Assembly (NCBI GenBank): GCA_012032555.1
Contig: JAAUSR010000026.1
Span: 1 to 60,537 of the forward strand
From: Thioploca sp.
GTDB taxonomy: Bacteria; Pseudomonadota; Gammaproteobacteria; Beggiatoales; Beggiatoaceae
Length of the DNA: 60,537 bases
Direction of reading: 5' to 3'
The position numbers and the translations under genes were made by a program. A model generated the notes under the pieces. That model was given only the letters and a program-made list of their open reading frames with translations. It was not told the origin of the DNA and did no database searches. Shown in pieces: positions 37,461-47,566 of the stretch (position 1 is its first letter; every line of letters begins with the position of its first letter).

Positions 37461-38066
37461 ATGGTTAGTCCTAACTTAGAAGACTTACCACATTTGCAAT
37501 GTCTATTAGATTTTCAAGGTCATATCAAACAAGTTAATACCGCCTGGCAACAACAACTGGGCATTATGGTTCAACACTTATTAGTTACTACCTTTACTCA
37601 TTGGGTACATTCTGAGGATTTAGCTCACACTCAAGAATCGCTTACCCAACTCTCTCAAGGCAAGACCGACCGAATTGTATTTGAAAATCGGGTACGTGAT
37701 ATTACTGGCAAATATCGCTGGCTCATTTGGGTCATGACAGCTTCCTTAACTAAGGGCTTTATTTATGCCATTGGATTAGAAATGCCGGCCCGAGAGCAAA
37801 ATGAGGTGCGATTGCGTGAAACTGAACAACGATATCAAACCATTATTAACCAATTACTACAAGGTCTTCTCATTTATGGAGTAGATGGAAAAATAACGGC
37901 TTGTAATCCCAGCACTGAAAAAATCTTGGGTCTCAAAGCGGAAAAGTTATTAGGCAGATCGACTTGGGATATCATGACAATACATGAGGATAATTCTGAT
38001 TTCCCTAAAGAATCGCATCCCGCTGCGGTCACCTCCGTACGGGTAAAATTTGTATTGGTGAGGTGA
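37461..38066 (+). CDS. PAS-domain sensor protein, 5' part of the frameshifted PAS/GGDEF gene
   Basis: The 5' part of one gene continuing at 38063-40174. Two PAS domains are visible: residues about 10-110 (LDFQGHIKQVNTAWQQQLG, YRWLIWVMTA) and 125-200 (YQTIINQLLQGLLIYGVDGKI). The second stops mid-domain at ESHPAAVTSVR; the continuation TGKICIGEVMGIYK is in the next frame, at about 38031-38040, where one base is missing. GGAG precedes the ATG. Joined, the protein is about 905 aa with no membrane segment, so it is probably a cytosolic sensor. Confidence 0.85.
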   Translation: MVSPNLEDLPHLQCLLDFQGHIKQVNTAWQQQLGIMVQHLLVTTFTHWVHSEDLAHTQESLTQLSQGKTDRIVFENRVRDITGKYRWLIWVMTASLTKGFIYAIGLEMPAREQNEVRLRETEQRYQTIINQLLQGLLIYGVDGKITACNPSTEKILGLKAEKLLGRSTWDIMTIHEDNSDFPKESHPAAVTSVRVKFVLVR

Positions 38067-40174
38067 TGGGCATTTATAAAAACGATAATACAATAACTTG
38101 GCTTAGTATTAACTCGTTACCACTACCGTCCACCAGCAAATTACCTCCCTTTCCAGTGGTAAGTTCCTTAACTGATATTTCCGAATATAAAGAAAGACAA
38201 GATACTTTAGGGGAACAAGTCAAGTTACTTTCAGCTATTTTAAATATCATCAAAACCGGGATTGCAGTTACAGATGCACAAGGTTGTTTTGTGCAGGTCA
38301 ATTTAGCTTATTGTCAAATGTATGGATATCGTCCTGAAGAACTATTAGGTCAATCATTTACTCTGTTCTTACCACCACCGCTTCGACAAGAATCAATACA
38401 AGCTCACCGTGATTTTTTAGCAGATAATGCGACTCATAGTGGTCAGTGGTCTATGCAACACCGAGATGGGCGAATTCTTAATTATCCGGTAACTGAAAAT
38501 AAATTGCTTATAGATGAAAGTAAACGATTTAAAGTCATGGTAGTTACCCAGTTAAGTGAAGAAGTAGAAGAATTACCACAACTATTTGATTTAACTAATA
38601 ATGATTCCTGGTTAAGGTTGTTACTTCGACAATTACCCGTAACGGTATTAAGTTTAGATCGTAAGGGACGTTTAACTTTTATCGAGGGTCAGCATATTGA
38701 ATTATTGTTGGGGTTACCGGTTGAAAAGTGTTTGGGGCAATCTGTTTTTGAAGTCAGTCCACGTTTAACGCCGCTTATTCCTGATTTTAAAAGGGCATTA
38801 GGCGGAGAAACTTTTAATAAAGTCATTGTTTATGCTGGTGTCAGTTTTAAAACTAAATATATGCCTTTACTCAAAACCAACGAATGGGTTGGCATTTTGA
38901 TGGTATTTCATGATATTACTGAACAACGTATACTCAAATTACGCTTAGAAAGGTCGATGCAAGAACTAGAATTATTAGCTTCTCATACTTCAATAGGACT
39001 CATGTACTTAGAACAACAACAAAAAATTGTGCGTGTTAATAAAGAATGTGCTGATTTATTAGGTTACACTCAAACTGAATTATTGAAACTTTCTGCTGAA
39101 AGATTATTTCGGACCCTAGATGATTACATTCATTTTCAACAACAAGCTGGTATTCATTTAAGAAAAGAAGAGTCTTATGATACGTTATTATGGTTGCGTA
39201 AAAAAGAAGGTACTTATGTTTATAGCAGAATAACGGTTAAAGCTTTAAGTCAATCTAATCGAACGCTTTGGTTGCTTGAAGAAACGAATAAACCCGAGCA
39301 CCGTCCAAGCAACACGACCATGAGTTTGCAGACTGCTTTCTGGAGCACAACTAACGATGCTATTTTGATAATGGATCCCTTATTGCGAATTTTACAAGCT
39401 AACCCGGCTAGTAGCAAATTGACCGGTTATACACCAGAGGAATTAGTTAATAAATCGCTTCCCGAACTTAATTCGGGTCAACAAAATCCACAATTTTATC
39501 AAAGTATGATGGATTCAATTATACAACAAGGACAATGGCAGGGTCATCTCTGGCAACGTCATAAAAATAATATGGCTTATCTATGTGAATTGAAACTCCA
39601 AGCTTTTGATAGCGCTACTGGGGTAGCCAGCCGCTACTTAGCAATACTGAGTTACAATCACAATCATAACACAGCTTTTGCTGACCCACTAACGGGCTTA
39701 CCTAGTAGGCAGCTTTTCTTACATAAACTATCTAAAACTCATGCCTTATGTCAACGGAATAAAAAATTTTTTGCGATATTACTGATTGGGATAGACAATA
39801 TGTCTGCTATTAATATTAAATATGGATGTATTACTGGCGATCAGTTTTTGTACACGATTGGACAAATTTTGAAATCTTCTGTACGTGATAGCGACACGGT
39901 TGCTCGATATGGAGGAGATAGGTTTAGTGTTAATTTAGATGAAATTAGTAAACCTGAGGATGCTTGTTTAGTTAGCCAAGTTATGTTATTTAAATTAACT
40001 CAACCTTTTGTATTACAGGAACAATCGGTACAAGCATCGGTCAGTATAGGCGTGGTGGTGTATCCTGAGGATGGGACTCAAGTTGATATTTTACTTGAAC
40101 GGGCTAAACAAGTGTTGGAACAAATTCAAACTCAAGGAGGAGGACAATGTGGTTTTTATAATTCTAGGTTTTAA
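38063..40174 (+). CDS. PAS/GGDEF-like protein, 3' part of the frameshifted gene (degenerate diguanylate cyclase)
   Basis: The 3' part of the PAS protein. It holds the rest of the second PAS domain (TWLSINSLPLPSTS) and four more (about residues 50-150, 190-290, 300-400, 410-530, e.g. AVTDAQGCFVQVNLAYCQMYG and ILQANPASSKLTGYTPEELV). A GGDEF-type domain follows (DPLTGLPSRQLFLHKL, GIDNMSAINIKYGCITGDQFL). The signature reads ARYGGDRFSV, so the Glu of GGDEF is an Arg. That Glu is needed for metal and catalysis in active cyclases, so this copy is likely inactive and may bind c-di-GMP or GTP, or only transmit signals. No EAL domain is present. Confidence 0.85.
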   Translation: MMGIYKNDNTITWLSINSLPLPSTSKLPPFPVVSSLTDISEYKERQDTLGEQVKLLSAILNIIKTGIAVTDAQGCFVQVNLAYCQMYGYRPEELLGQSFTLFLPPPLRQESIQAHRDFLADNATHSGQWSMQHRDGRILNYPVTENKLLIDESKRFKVMVVTQLSEEVEELPQLFDLTNNDSWLRLLLRQLPVTVLSLDRKGRLTFIEGQHIELLLGLPVEKCLGQSVFEVSPRLTPLIPDFKRALGGETFNKVIVYAGVSFKTKYMPLLKTNEWVGILMVFHDITEQRILKLRLERSMQELELLASHTSIGLMYLEQQQKIVRVNKECADLLGYTQTELLKLSAERLFRTLDDYIHFQQQAGIHLRKEESYDTLLWLRKKEGTYVYSRITVKALSQSNRTLWLLEETNKPEHRPSNTTMSLQTAFWSTTNDAILIMDPLLRILQANPASSKLTGYTPEELVNKSLPELNSGQQNPQFYQSMMDSIIQQGQWQGHLWQRHKNNMAYLCELKLQAFDSATGVASRYLAILSYNHNHNTAFADPLTGLPSRQLFLHKLSKTHALCQRNKKFFAILLIGIDNMSAINIKYGCITGDQFLYTIGQILKSSVRDSDTVARYGGDRFSVNLDEISKPEDACLVSQVMLFKLTQPFVLQEQSVQASVSIGVVVYPEDGTQVDILLERAKQVLEQIQTQGGGQCGFYNSRF

Positions 40175-40270
40175 TGATAAGTGAGTTATAATTCTGTAAA
40201 ACTTATTATTTGACCAGAAAATTTTTAACTGCTATAGCTATCTTTTCTGAGCTTCAATTGGAGAAACAAT

Positions 40271-40882
40271 ATGACAACTTACATCTTGAGATCCGGGGAT
40301 ACGCTGTCACAAATAGCTAATTATTATCATATTTCATTAGAACAATTATTGGAAATCAATCCACAATTGGGAAATAGCGATGAAATACAACCAGGACAGT
40401 CTATTTATGTGCCTTCGTTACCTGACATAGCGCCGTCAATCCATGCTGTAGCTGTAACACTTAGTGAGATAATTTGGTTTGAAATTGCTAAAAGAGAAAT
40501 GGCTGCGGGTGTTAAAGAAATTCCCGGTCCACAAGATAACCCGCGAATAGTTGAATATCATCAAAGTACCACTTTGCATGCTACCGATGATGAAACACCT
40601 TGGTGTTCAGCTTTTGTTAACTGGTGTATTGAACAGGCGGGACTTAAAGGGACTCAATCGGCTTCTTCTCGTTCATGGCTTGCTTGGGGACAAGAAATCA
40701 ATCAACCTCGTCTTGGTTGTATTGTTATTTGTAAAGGACATGTTGGTTTCTATTACCAAGAAGAAAAAGGACGTATTTTGTTATTGGGTGGTAACCAAAG
40801 CAATCAAGTTAAGATTAGTCCTTATTCTAAAAACAAAATCCTAGGTTATCGGTGGCCTTTAGAAATACCATTAATAATCTAA
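40271..40882 (+). CDS. LysM-domain peptidoglycan amidase/CHAP-like protein (TIGR02594 type)
   Basis: A 203-aa protein. An N-terminal LysM domain (YILRSGDTLSQIANYYHISL, LLEINPQL, IQPGQSIYVP, about 4-50) binds peptidoglycan. The C-terminal domain (about 65-198) has the family pattern TPWCSAFVNWC (catalytic Cys), SSRSWLAWGQ, CKGHVGFY (His), LLGGNQSNQV and ILGYRWP. It is probably a cysteine amidase/peptidase acting on the cell wall. No signal peptide is present, which suggests export through another route or a phage-type origin. It has no lysis genes around it. Confidence 0.82.
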   Translation: MTTYILRSGDTLSQIANYYHISLEQLLEINPQLGNSDEIQPGQSIYVPSLPDIAPSIHAVAVTLSEIIWFEIAKREMAAGVKEIPGPQDNPRIVEYHQSTTLHATDDETPWCSAFVNWCIEQAGLKGTQSASSRSWLAWGQEINQPRLGCIVICKGHVGFYYQEEKGRILLLGGNQSNQVKISPYSKNKILGYRWPLEIPLII

Positions 40883-41125
40883 ATAAACTGCTATAGTCAT
40901 CAATAGCCGTTAAAAACCTTGTCCATTAATATAGTTAAAGAACTATATTCACCCTAACTTTTCCCGCTGATAACTGACAATGGCACGAAACTTGACTGTA
41001 ATCTGGGTACTTGCCCGGATGAAAATCATTTCAATGACAACCTAAAAAATGTCATCGTAGGGCAATAGAATGAAACTATTAATATACCCAAGACCTATTG
41101 TTCCTATTTTTTGTGTATTAATACC

Positions 41126-43393
41126 ATGTCAATACCCATTGTTAACTTATTTTCTTGCCAGTCGTTATCCTGTCAGCAAATACGGCTAGCTTTATTTACA
41201 ACGTTAGGGTTAGCTATTTTTTTTAGCCTGATACTCTTATTTGGAGAACGTTCGCAGTTTCAAAAAGAATTTAATAATGATATCAATAAATTACTTAACA
41301 TTATTCAACAACCGGTTGCACAAGCGGTTTATACAGCTAATCCTATTTCGCTCCAAGAAATAATCAGAGGATTATTTGATTATCAACCCATTTACTTAGT
41401 CAAGTTATTTGATAACAATGGAGTATCCTTAATTAAACAGGAAAAACCATCTTATCTTACTTCTAGAAATGGGCTTGCTGATTGGATTTTCCAGACGCGT
41501 TATCAATATTATAAAACTGATTTATATATTAATAATCAAGTCATTGGCACTTTAAATATCACGATTGATACTCACTTATTAGTTACTCCTTTTTTTGAGC
41601 AAGTGCGAATGCACTTATTTTTAGAACTCGGACATAATTTACTCTTAGTTATTTTATTGTCGTTGGGAATTTACTATAAAATTATTTATCCGTTGCATAA
41701 AGTCGCTTATTTTTTAAATCATATTGATTTCTCTCATCCTCAAAATACTCGATTACCCTTGTTATCTCAACATATTTCAGATGAATTAGGGCAAATCGTT
41801 AGTTCAACTAATCAACTACTACAAGCGGTTGAGAAACGTTCAGTTGAAACTCAAACCATGTTGCAAGAAATGGAACAAGCGAAACAAGCCGCTGAATCTG
41901 CTAATTTGGCTAAAAGTCAATTTATTGCCAATATGAGTCATGAGTTGCGTACACCACTTAATGCCATTATTGGCTACAGTGAAATGTTAAAAGAAGAGGC
42001 CGAAGATCTCGATCTAGTCGATATTGTACCGGATCTAACTAAAATTCATTCTGCCGGAAGACATTTATTAGGTTTAATTAATGATGTGTTAGATATTTCT
42101 AAAATTGAAGCCGGTAAAATGGAAATCTACAATGAGACTTTTGATATCTCTCATATGATTCAAGAAGTAGCTACTACCATTCAACCCCTTATAGATAGAA
42201 ATCACAATTGTTTAGAAATTAGTAGTGCAGAGAAGTTGGGAAGCATTTATGCGGATTTGACTAAAGTTCGGCAAAGTTTATTGAATTTATTAAGTAATGC
42301 TTGTAAATTTACTGAAAATGGATTAATTAAGTTAGAAGTATCTAAAAATAAGACTGATGATACTCATTGGATCATTTTTAAAATCAGTGATAATGGCATT
42401 GGCATGACTCCTCAACAACAGCAGAAAATTTTCCAAGCTTTTACACAAGCAGACGCTTCCACAACACGTAAATATGGCGGTACTGGTTTAGGTTTAGTCA
42501 TTACCCAACGATTCATAGAAATGATGGGTGGTATGGTAACAGTAGAAAGCCAATTTGGCTATGGTAGCACCTTTACTGTTCAGATACCCGCCGAATTAAT
42601 TAATGAAGGAACTGCTACGTCCACTAAACCAATTGAAACCCCAATTCCACCTAAAGGAACAGTCTTAGTCATTGATGACGACCCAGTCGCACGAGATTTA
42701 CTCCAAGTCCATATTAAAAAATTAGGCTATGAAGTAAGTTTAGCCGCTAATGGCGACCAAGGATTAAGATTAGCTCGCCAATTACATCCAACTGCCATTA
42801 TATTAGATGTAATGATGCCAAGTATGGATGGTTGGATGGTTTTATCTGCGTTAAAAACCGATCCGGAATTAGCACCCATTCCAGTCACAATGTTAACCAT
42901 GATAGATGAGAAAAATATGGGATATTCACTGGGTGCAGCAGAATATTTAGTCAAACCAGTTAATCGTGATCAGATCGCTAAGGTACTAGAAAAGTATTCA
43001 ACTAATGAAAAACCACCTTTAGTTATGATCGTTGAGGATGATAGAGTGAGTCGTGATATGATGGCGACCATATTAACAAAAGCCGGTTGGCGAGTAACGC
43101 AAGCTGAAAATGGACAACAAGGGTTAGAATTAATTTGTCAACATCAACCTGATCTGGTTTTGCTTGATTTGATGATGCCAGAAATGGATGGTTTTGAATT
43201 TGCGACTCAGTTGTTTCATAATCCAACTTATAATTCTATTCCAGTAGTTGTTCTGACTGCTAAAGACATTACTTTGGAAGATCGGCTTAATTTAGATAAA
43301 GAAGGCGTTAAAGCCATTTTTCAGAAAGGTGCATTTAACCGAGAAGAATTACTGACCGAGATTAGTAAGCTATTAAAAAAATTTGAATTATAA
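41126..43393 (+). CDS. hybrid sensor histidine kinase with two receiver domains
   Basis: A 755-aa membrane kinase. Two transmembrane segments (about 20-40 and 175-195) bound a periplasmic region of about 130 aa. The cytoplasmic part has HisKA ([20 protein letters not shown], phospho-His) and HATPase ([28 protein letters not shown]). Two receiver domains follow: REC1 from about 520 ([25 protein letters not shown]), REC2 from about 640 ([27 protein letters not shown]). No HPt is fused. The ATG at 41126 is preferred over the TTG at 41111. The signal is unknown. Confidence 0.9.
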   Translation: MSIPIVNLFSCQSLSCQQIRLALFTTLGLAIFFSLILLFGERSQFQKEFNNDINKLLNIIQQPVAQAVYTANPISLQEIIRGLFDYQPIYLVKLFDNNGVSLIKQEKPSYLTSRNGLADWIFQTRYQYYKTDLYINNQVIGTLNITIDTHLLVTPFFEQVRMHLFLELGHNLLLVILLSLGIYYKIIYPLHKVAYFLNHIDFSHPQNTRLPLLSQHISDELGQIVSSTNQLLQAVEKRSVETQTMLQEMEQAKQAAESANLAKSQFIANMSHELRTPLNAIIGYSEMLKEEAEDLDLVDIVPDLTKIHSAGRHLLGLINDVLDISKIEAGKMEIYNETFDISHMIQEVATTIQPLIDRNHNCLEISSAEKLGSIYADLTKVRQSLLNLLSNACKFTENGLIKLEVSKNKTDDTHWIIFKISDNGIGMTPQQQQKIFQAFTQADASTTRKYGGTGLGLVITQRFIEMMGGMVTVESQFGYGSTFTVQIPAELINEGTATSTKPIETPIPPKGTVLVIDDDPVARDLLQVHIKKLGYEVSLAANGDQGLRLARQLHPTAIILDVMMPSMDGWMVLSALKTDPELAPIPVTMLTMIDEKNMGYSLGAAEYLVKPVNRDQIAKVLEKYSTNEKPPLVMIVEDDRVSRDMMATILTKAGWRVTQAENGQQGLELICQHQPDLVLLDLMMPEMDGFEFATQLFHNPTYNSIPVVVLTAKDITLEDRLNLDKEGVKAIFQKGAFNREELLTEISKLLKKFEL

Positions 43394-43549
43394 TTAAAGT
43401 AGCGCTATCAATAATAAATGAATATAACCCTAAATTATATTAGTAATCGACCGTACTTGAACTGACTTTATTAGTTAAACATTATAAATGCCAGAATATT
43501 ATTAAGTAGATATTCTTGAGTAAACTAGATTATATTTGGGGAAGAAAAC

Positions 43550-43900
43550 ATGATGATTAAGAAAATCTTTACCATAATTATAATAATTAGTTTAAGTTTA
43601 GGATTAAACACATTAGCTAAACCAGAATATGCAATTGATTTAGAGTCACCTGATGAATTTACTTTGATTGGTAAAGTGATCTATATACCGTTAGAAGGTG
43701 GCTTTTATGGCATAGAAGAACGTGCCACTGGCAATAAATATTTGCCACTCAATTTACCAGAGGCTTTTCAACAAACCGGTATTGAAGTGCAGATACAGGC
43801 AAAAAAGGTTAAGGACATCAGTGGGATAGCTATGTGGGGTAAATATATTCATATTCAAACCCTTGAACTTATTCCACCCCGGTCAACTCAAACTCAGTAA
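43550..43900 (+). CDS. small secreted protein, OB-fold-like
   Basis: A 116-aa protein with a strong N-terminal signal (FTIIIIISLSLGLNTLA). The mature part is beta-rich and has GKVIYIPLEGGFYGIEERATG, then AMWGKYIHI. The compact beta pattern suggests an OB-like fold, an inference only. GGGGAAG precedes the ATG. It is probably periplasmic; the function is unknown. The lipoprotein gene 75 bp downstream may be co-transcribed. Confidence 0.65.
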   Translation: MMIKKIFTIIIIISLSLGLNTLAKPEYAIDLESPDEFTLIGKVIYIPLEGGFYGIEERATGNKYLPLNLPEAFQQTGIEVQIQAKKVKDISGIAMWGKYIHIQTLELIPPRSTQTQ

Positions 43901-43974
43901 CTAAACAAAATTCTAAAAATGAAGTAAAATTTCAATACATATTGGCGAGTACCATTGATCTCGCAATTAAGATA

Positions 43975-45024
43975 ATGTTGAAACTGCATTTACTCATTTT
44001 GGTTAGCTTGATTTTCACGGGATGTACTCATTTCGCTTATTATGCTCAAGCTGTTCGTGGGCAATGGAACATCCTCAGCCATATGCAGCCGATTACCAAA
44101 ATTGTTACTCAAAGTAGCTTTTCAATCCAACTTCAACAGCGATTAAGAGATATTCTTAAAATTCGTCGCTTTGCTAGTCAGGTATTACACCTCCCGGATA
44201 ACCAGAGTTATACTTATTACGCTGATTTAGATCGACCTTATGCAGTCTGGACTGTATTTGCTGCTCCCCATTTCGCTTTACAACTTAAACAGTGGTGTTT
44301 TCCAATGATTGGTTGTGTCAGTTATCGCGGTTATTTTAACGCCGAATCAGCGCAAGCTTTAGCTCAACAGTTACGTGCCGAAGGTTATGATGTCTATGTT
44401 GCTGGTGTGGCAGCCTATTCAACACTCGGTTGGTTTAATGATCCGGTACTTAATACTATGCTGACTTGGTCAAAAGTACAAATTGCTGGCTTAATATTCC
44501 ATGAATTAGCTCATCAACAGCTTTACATCAAAGATGATACTGCTTTTAATGAAAGTTTTGCTTCAACAGTCGAGGAATTCGGTGTTGAGCGCTGGTTAGC
44601 GCAATATGGTACTCCAGAGGAAATTATTGAGTATCAGCACGCGTGCCAACAACATAAAGCTTTTGTAAATTTAATCTTAGCTACTCGTTATCAATTACAA
44701 CAGCTTTATCAGCAACCCGGATCACCTAAACAACTCACAGCGGCTAAAATAAATACCTTTAATACTTTACGAACACGATATACTGTTTTGAAGAATGAAC
44801 GTTGGCCAAGTTATACCGGTTACGATAGCTGGTTTGCTCATGATCTCAATAATGCCAAATTATTATCAGTCGCCACTTATCAGGATTGGGTGCCTGCTTT
44901 CCAAGAATTACTGGCTCAATTAGACGGTAATCTGAGCCAATTTTATCAACAAGTTACTCAAATTAGCCAATTACCGGTTGAACAACGACAGGCTTATTTA
45001 CAGCAGTTAATGATAACTCATTGA
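43975..45024 (+). CDS. predicted zinc aminopeptidase lipoprotein (COG4324-like)
   Basis: A 349-aa lipoprotein. The start at 43975 is preferred over the TTG at 43942 because it puts a lipobox (LIFTGC, Cys 17) at normal distance. The catalytic zincin motif HELAHQ is in LIFHELAHQQLY, followed by FNESFASTVEEFG (Glu, the third metal ligand). The fold and the GYFNAESA and GVAAYSTLGWFNDPVL segments match the bacterial 'predicted aminopeptidase' family. It is probably anchored in the outer membrane. The substrate is unknown. Confidence 0.85.
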   Translation: MLKLHLLILVSLIFTGCTHFAYYAQAVRGQWNILSHMQPITKIVTQSSFSIQLQQRLRDILKIRRFASQVLHLPDNQSYTYYADLDRPYAVWTVFAAPHFALQLKQWCFPMIGCVSYRGYFNAESAQALAQQLRAEGYDVYVAGVAAYSTLGWFNDPVLNTMLTWSKVQIAGLIFHELAHQQLYIKDDTAFNESFASTVEEFGVERWLAQYGTPEEIIEYQHACQQHKAFVNLILATRYQLQQLYQQPGSPKQLTAAKINTFNTLRTRYTVLKNERWPSYTGYDSWFAHDLNNAKLLSVATYQDWVPAFQELLAQLDGNLSQFYQQVTQISQLPVEQRQAYLQQLMITH

Positions 45025-45033
45025 TAAATATCG

Positions 45034-45993
45034 CTATGGCTTAGATCCGGTTGCTGCAATTATCTTAGTTTCTAAACGTTCTATCGCTTTTTTCTCACGT
45101 TCTAAAGCACCTTCTGCTTTAATCATGCGATTTCGTACTTGTGAAGCTTCTGCTTTAACAATTTCTAATTCTTTTTCCAGTTTGGCTATCATTTCCTTAT
45201 ACCCCCATTCTTGAGACTCTAAACGGGCAGTGACAGTTGCTAACCGTTTTTCTAAATCAATCCTGGTTTTCGCTTCCGCTTCGACGGCATCTTTTAATTC
45301 TTGTTTTTCTTGTTTTAACAGCTTTATTTCAACTTCATATTTTTTAGTGGCTTCTTTCATTTCTTGAACTAAAGCTTCTGCTGTCGCCGCTTTGGACTGT
45401 TCACGTTTAAGTTGTTTCCAAACTTCTTCTGATTCTTGCATAGCGGTTTTAAGATTTTTCTCTAACCGTTCACGAATATGGATATTAACGGCTGATTCTT
45501 CACGTATTTCCTTAAGTACAACCTGATCTTGTTCAGCTTGGCGACTCACTTCATACAACCGTTTTTTTAGATTTTCTGCATTTTCACGAACTCGTCCGCT
45601 CTCTTCGCTTGCCTGTTTGATTTCATGTTCTTGTTGTACCAATTTTTCTTGAAAAAACACAATTTGATCAGCAGCACTTTTTAATTCACCTAATTTGCGA
45701 TTAATATCTACCTGTAATGATTTGTTTTCTCTGGTGAGAGAATCCATATTGGCGTGAGTTGTTGTTAGCTCATGACTCATTTGCTCGACTTTATCTAAAG
45801 TTTCCTGATACTGTTGTGTTAACTCCCCTTCTCTTTGTCGAGATTGCTTTTTAATACTTTCAATTTCTTGCTGAGCTATCTGTTGCGAAACTTGCCAGAG
45901 AATTTGTAATGCTTCTCTGCCCATACGTTGAATCTCTTCAGGTATTTCAACCGGATTTCCTTCAATAATTGATAAATTAATTTGTCGAGACAT
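45034..45993 (-). CDS. long coiled-coil protein
   Basis: A 319-aa protein. Apart from about 50 N-terminal residues (INLSIIEGNPVEIPEEIQ, LQILWQVSQQIAQQ) it is almost all heptad-like, rich in E, K, Q and L (from about residue 60 to 315). No transmembrane segment or signal is visible. It may be a cytoskeletal or DNA-associated protein; KfrA-like proteins share such a tail, but I see no KfrA N-terminal domain. The function is unknown. It converges on the lipoprotein gene. Confidence 0.75.
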   Translation of the reverse strand: MSRQINLSIIEGNPVEIPEEIQRMGREALQILWQVSQQIAQQEIESIKKQSRQREGELTQQYQETLDKVEQMSHELTTTHANMDSLTRENKSLQVDINRKLGELKSAADQIVFFQEKLVQQEHEIKQASEESGRVRENAENLKKRLYEVSRQAEQDQVVLKEIREESAVNIHIRERLEKNLKTAMQESEEVWKQLKREQSKAATAEALVQEMKEATKKYEVEIKLLKQEKQELKDAVEAEAKTRIDLEKRLATVTARLESQEWGYKEMIAKLEKELEIVKAEASQVRNRMIKAEGALEREKKAIERLETKIIAATGSKP

Positions 45994-46555
45994 AGTTAAA
46001 GTGACACCATCATGTTTTATATAAATACCAACCTAACTCACTTAAGTGTACTGTGAGTTTTAGCTTGATAACTTAGATTTGATAAATAAAGTTAAATTTT
46101 ATATTTTTATCAGGAAATATGGGTTGTTGCCACATCCTATTTTATTTCCCTTCTATTCTAGAATAGTAATAAAAGCATTATATGTTTTTTTTTTAAAAAC
46201 GTAACTACCTATCCCTTCAAGCCAAGACAATAGGATGGCGCAAAAACAAGTTGCGCAACAGAGCGGGTTCAATGGCATCAGCAGTTTTTTTCTAGCACAA
46301 AACTGATCAAATTCCTATCTTTATAGGATGAGTAGCGGTGAAACCAAAACGCATCATCGTAATATCTAATTAGGTATGTTTGATAGGTTTTGCAAAGTTT
46401 AAGCGTCTACACAGGTGATTAGTGTACGTGTGGCTACGGCTAGAGGCACCAAGCGCTTAATTTGCATTGTTATCTTATTCTATTCAGCTTATAATTACTA
46501 CTGGTCGGTACAGTGGAAAGACAAAGTAACTACTTGTAACATAAGGAGAAAAACT
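45994..46555. other. 562-bp intergenic region
   Basis: It lies between the coiled-coil gene (minus) and the TerB gene (plus). It contains a perfect 14-bp palindrome CTATTCTAGAATAG at 46153-46166 and a long T/A run near 46190. The N-terminal extension of the TerB frame from 46415 has no ribosome-binding site and looks spurious. Both promoters must lie here; I cannot place them. Confidence 0.5.
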
Positions 46556-46996
46556 ATGGGTTGGTTTAATTCCCCAAAAGCACCCTCTTCAGCGGACACT
46601 TTTAATAAACAAGAAGCTTTTTTGGCTATTGCATTAGCTACCTCTGCCGCTGATGGGCAAATTGTCGAATCAGAAGTCAAAGGCATTTTTGCTTATTTAT
46701 TACAAATGAGAATGTTTGAGAGTTATAACGAAAGACAAATGTCTGACCTGTTGAAAAAGTTAGTTGCAATCCTCAATAATGAGGGAGTTGGTGGTTTAGT
46801 TGCTATTGCTAAAAGTAGCTTACCAGATGAATTGCGGGAAACGGCTTTTGCTTGTGCTACTGATATTGCTTTAGCAGATGGTGTTATTGAGGATAATGAA
46901 AAGAAGTTATTAGAAGAACTACAACAGGTTTTAGGAATCTCGGATGAGATTGGTCAGAAAATCTTACAAGTTATGATGATAAAAAATCGCGGCTAA
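46556..46996 (+). CDS. TerB-family protein
   Basis: A 146-aa protein with the TerB pattern: two related halves with the acidic, metal-binding-like AIALATSAADGQIVESEVKG and ATDIALADGVIEDNEKKLLEEL. The start at 46556 follows AAGGAG; the longer frame from 46415 lacks one. TerB proteins are linked to tellurite or phage-stress response, but many are unlinked stand-alone proteins. Function here is unknown. A terminator hairpin follows. Confidence 0.8.
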   Translation: MGWFNSPKAPSSADTFNKQEAFLAIALATSAADGQIVESEVKGIFAYLLQMRMFESYNERQMSDLLKKLVAILNNEGVGGLVAIAKSSLPDELRETAFACATDIALADGVIEDNEKKLLEELQQVLGISDEIGQKILQVMMIKNRG

Positions 46997-47062
46997 ACTT
47001 AAATCCATTAATAAGCTATCTTCATTTGGTCATTTAGAATTAATTCAATTCGTCTTAACTAG

Positions 47063-47089
47063 CCCGGTCATCTTGATGATACGACCGGG
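47063..47089 (+). terminator. terminator hairpin after the TerB gene
   Basis: CCCGGTC pairs with GACCGGG around an inner partly paired loop (ATCttgatGAT), followed by TTCCTTT. A good intrinsic terminator candidate 66 bases after the TerB stop. Confidence 0.6.
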
Positions 47090-47211
47090 TTCCTTTGTAG
47101 TGAAATAATTATAATAAAATTATTTTGTCATCATTTGGCAAAAATAAGGATCTATTCTAAAAACATCGCTATTTATTGCCTATTTCTACGAGTTAACCGA
47201 GGAGATATCTC

Positions 47212-47519
47212 ATGAAACATATTATTTTTTTATTTATTGGTTTGTTTTTACTGGTTATTGCTGCTTTTCATGAACCACTTTATGCTATTTTTCCGAGTAT
47301 GTTTGAACCGGTCATCAAATTTACTAGCCATGTGGGTGTACAGATTTTATATTTATCGGCAGTCTAGCCCTCATTATCGCCCTGTTTTCTTGGCTACCCA
47401 CTTGGTTTAGTTTAGCGATTTTCGTAATAGCTATGTTTATGGGCGGTTATTACCTCAGTGACAAAAATGTTTCTATCAGCATCGCGAGTAGAACCAATTT
47501 TAGTTATCAACATAACTGA
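47212..47519 (+). CDS. small membrane protein, frameshifted
   Basis: A gene too short for ordinary calls. AGGAGA precedes the ATG. The first frame reads MKHIIFLFIGLFLLVIAAFH, then HEPLYAIFPSMFEP and stops after VQILYLSAV. The next frame continues as DFIFIGSLALIIALFSWLP, IAMFMGGYYLSDKNVS and ends SYQHN. The shift is at about 47341-47348 (one base missing). The restored protein is about 102 aa with two to three membrane segments. It is 47 bp upstream of hypD and may share its operon. Function unknown. Confidence 0.6.
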
Positions 47520-47566
47520 ACTGATATCTAATTGAGTTAACTATGAATTGGATGACCCTATAAAAT

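Noticed and set aside
46415-46555. N-terminal extension of the TerB frame from a start at 46415
   Set aside because: No ribosome-binding site and no resemblance to TerB. The ATG at 46556 has AAGGAG at good spacing.
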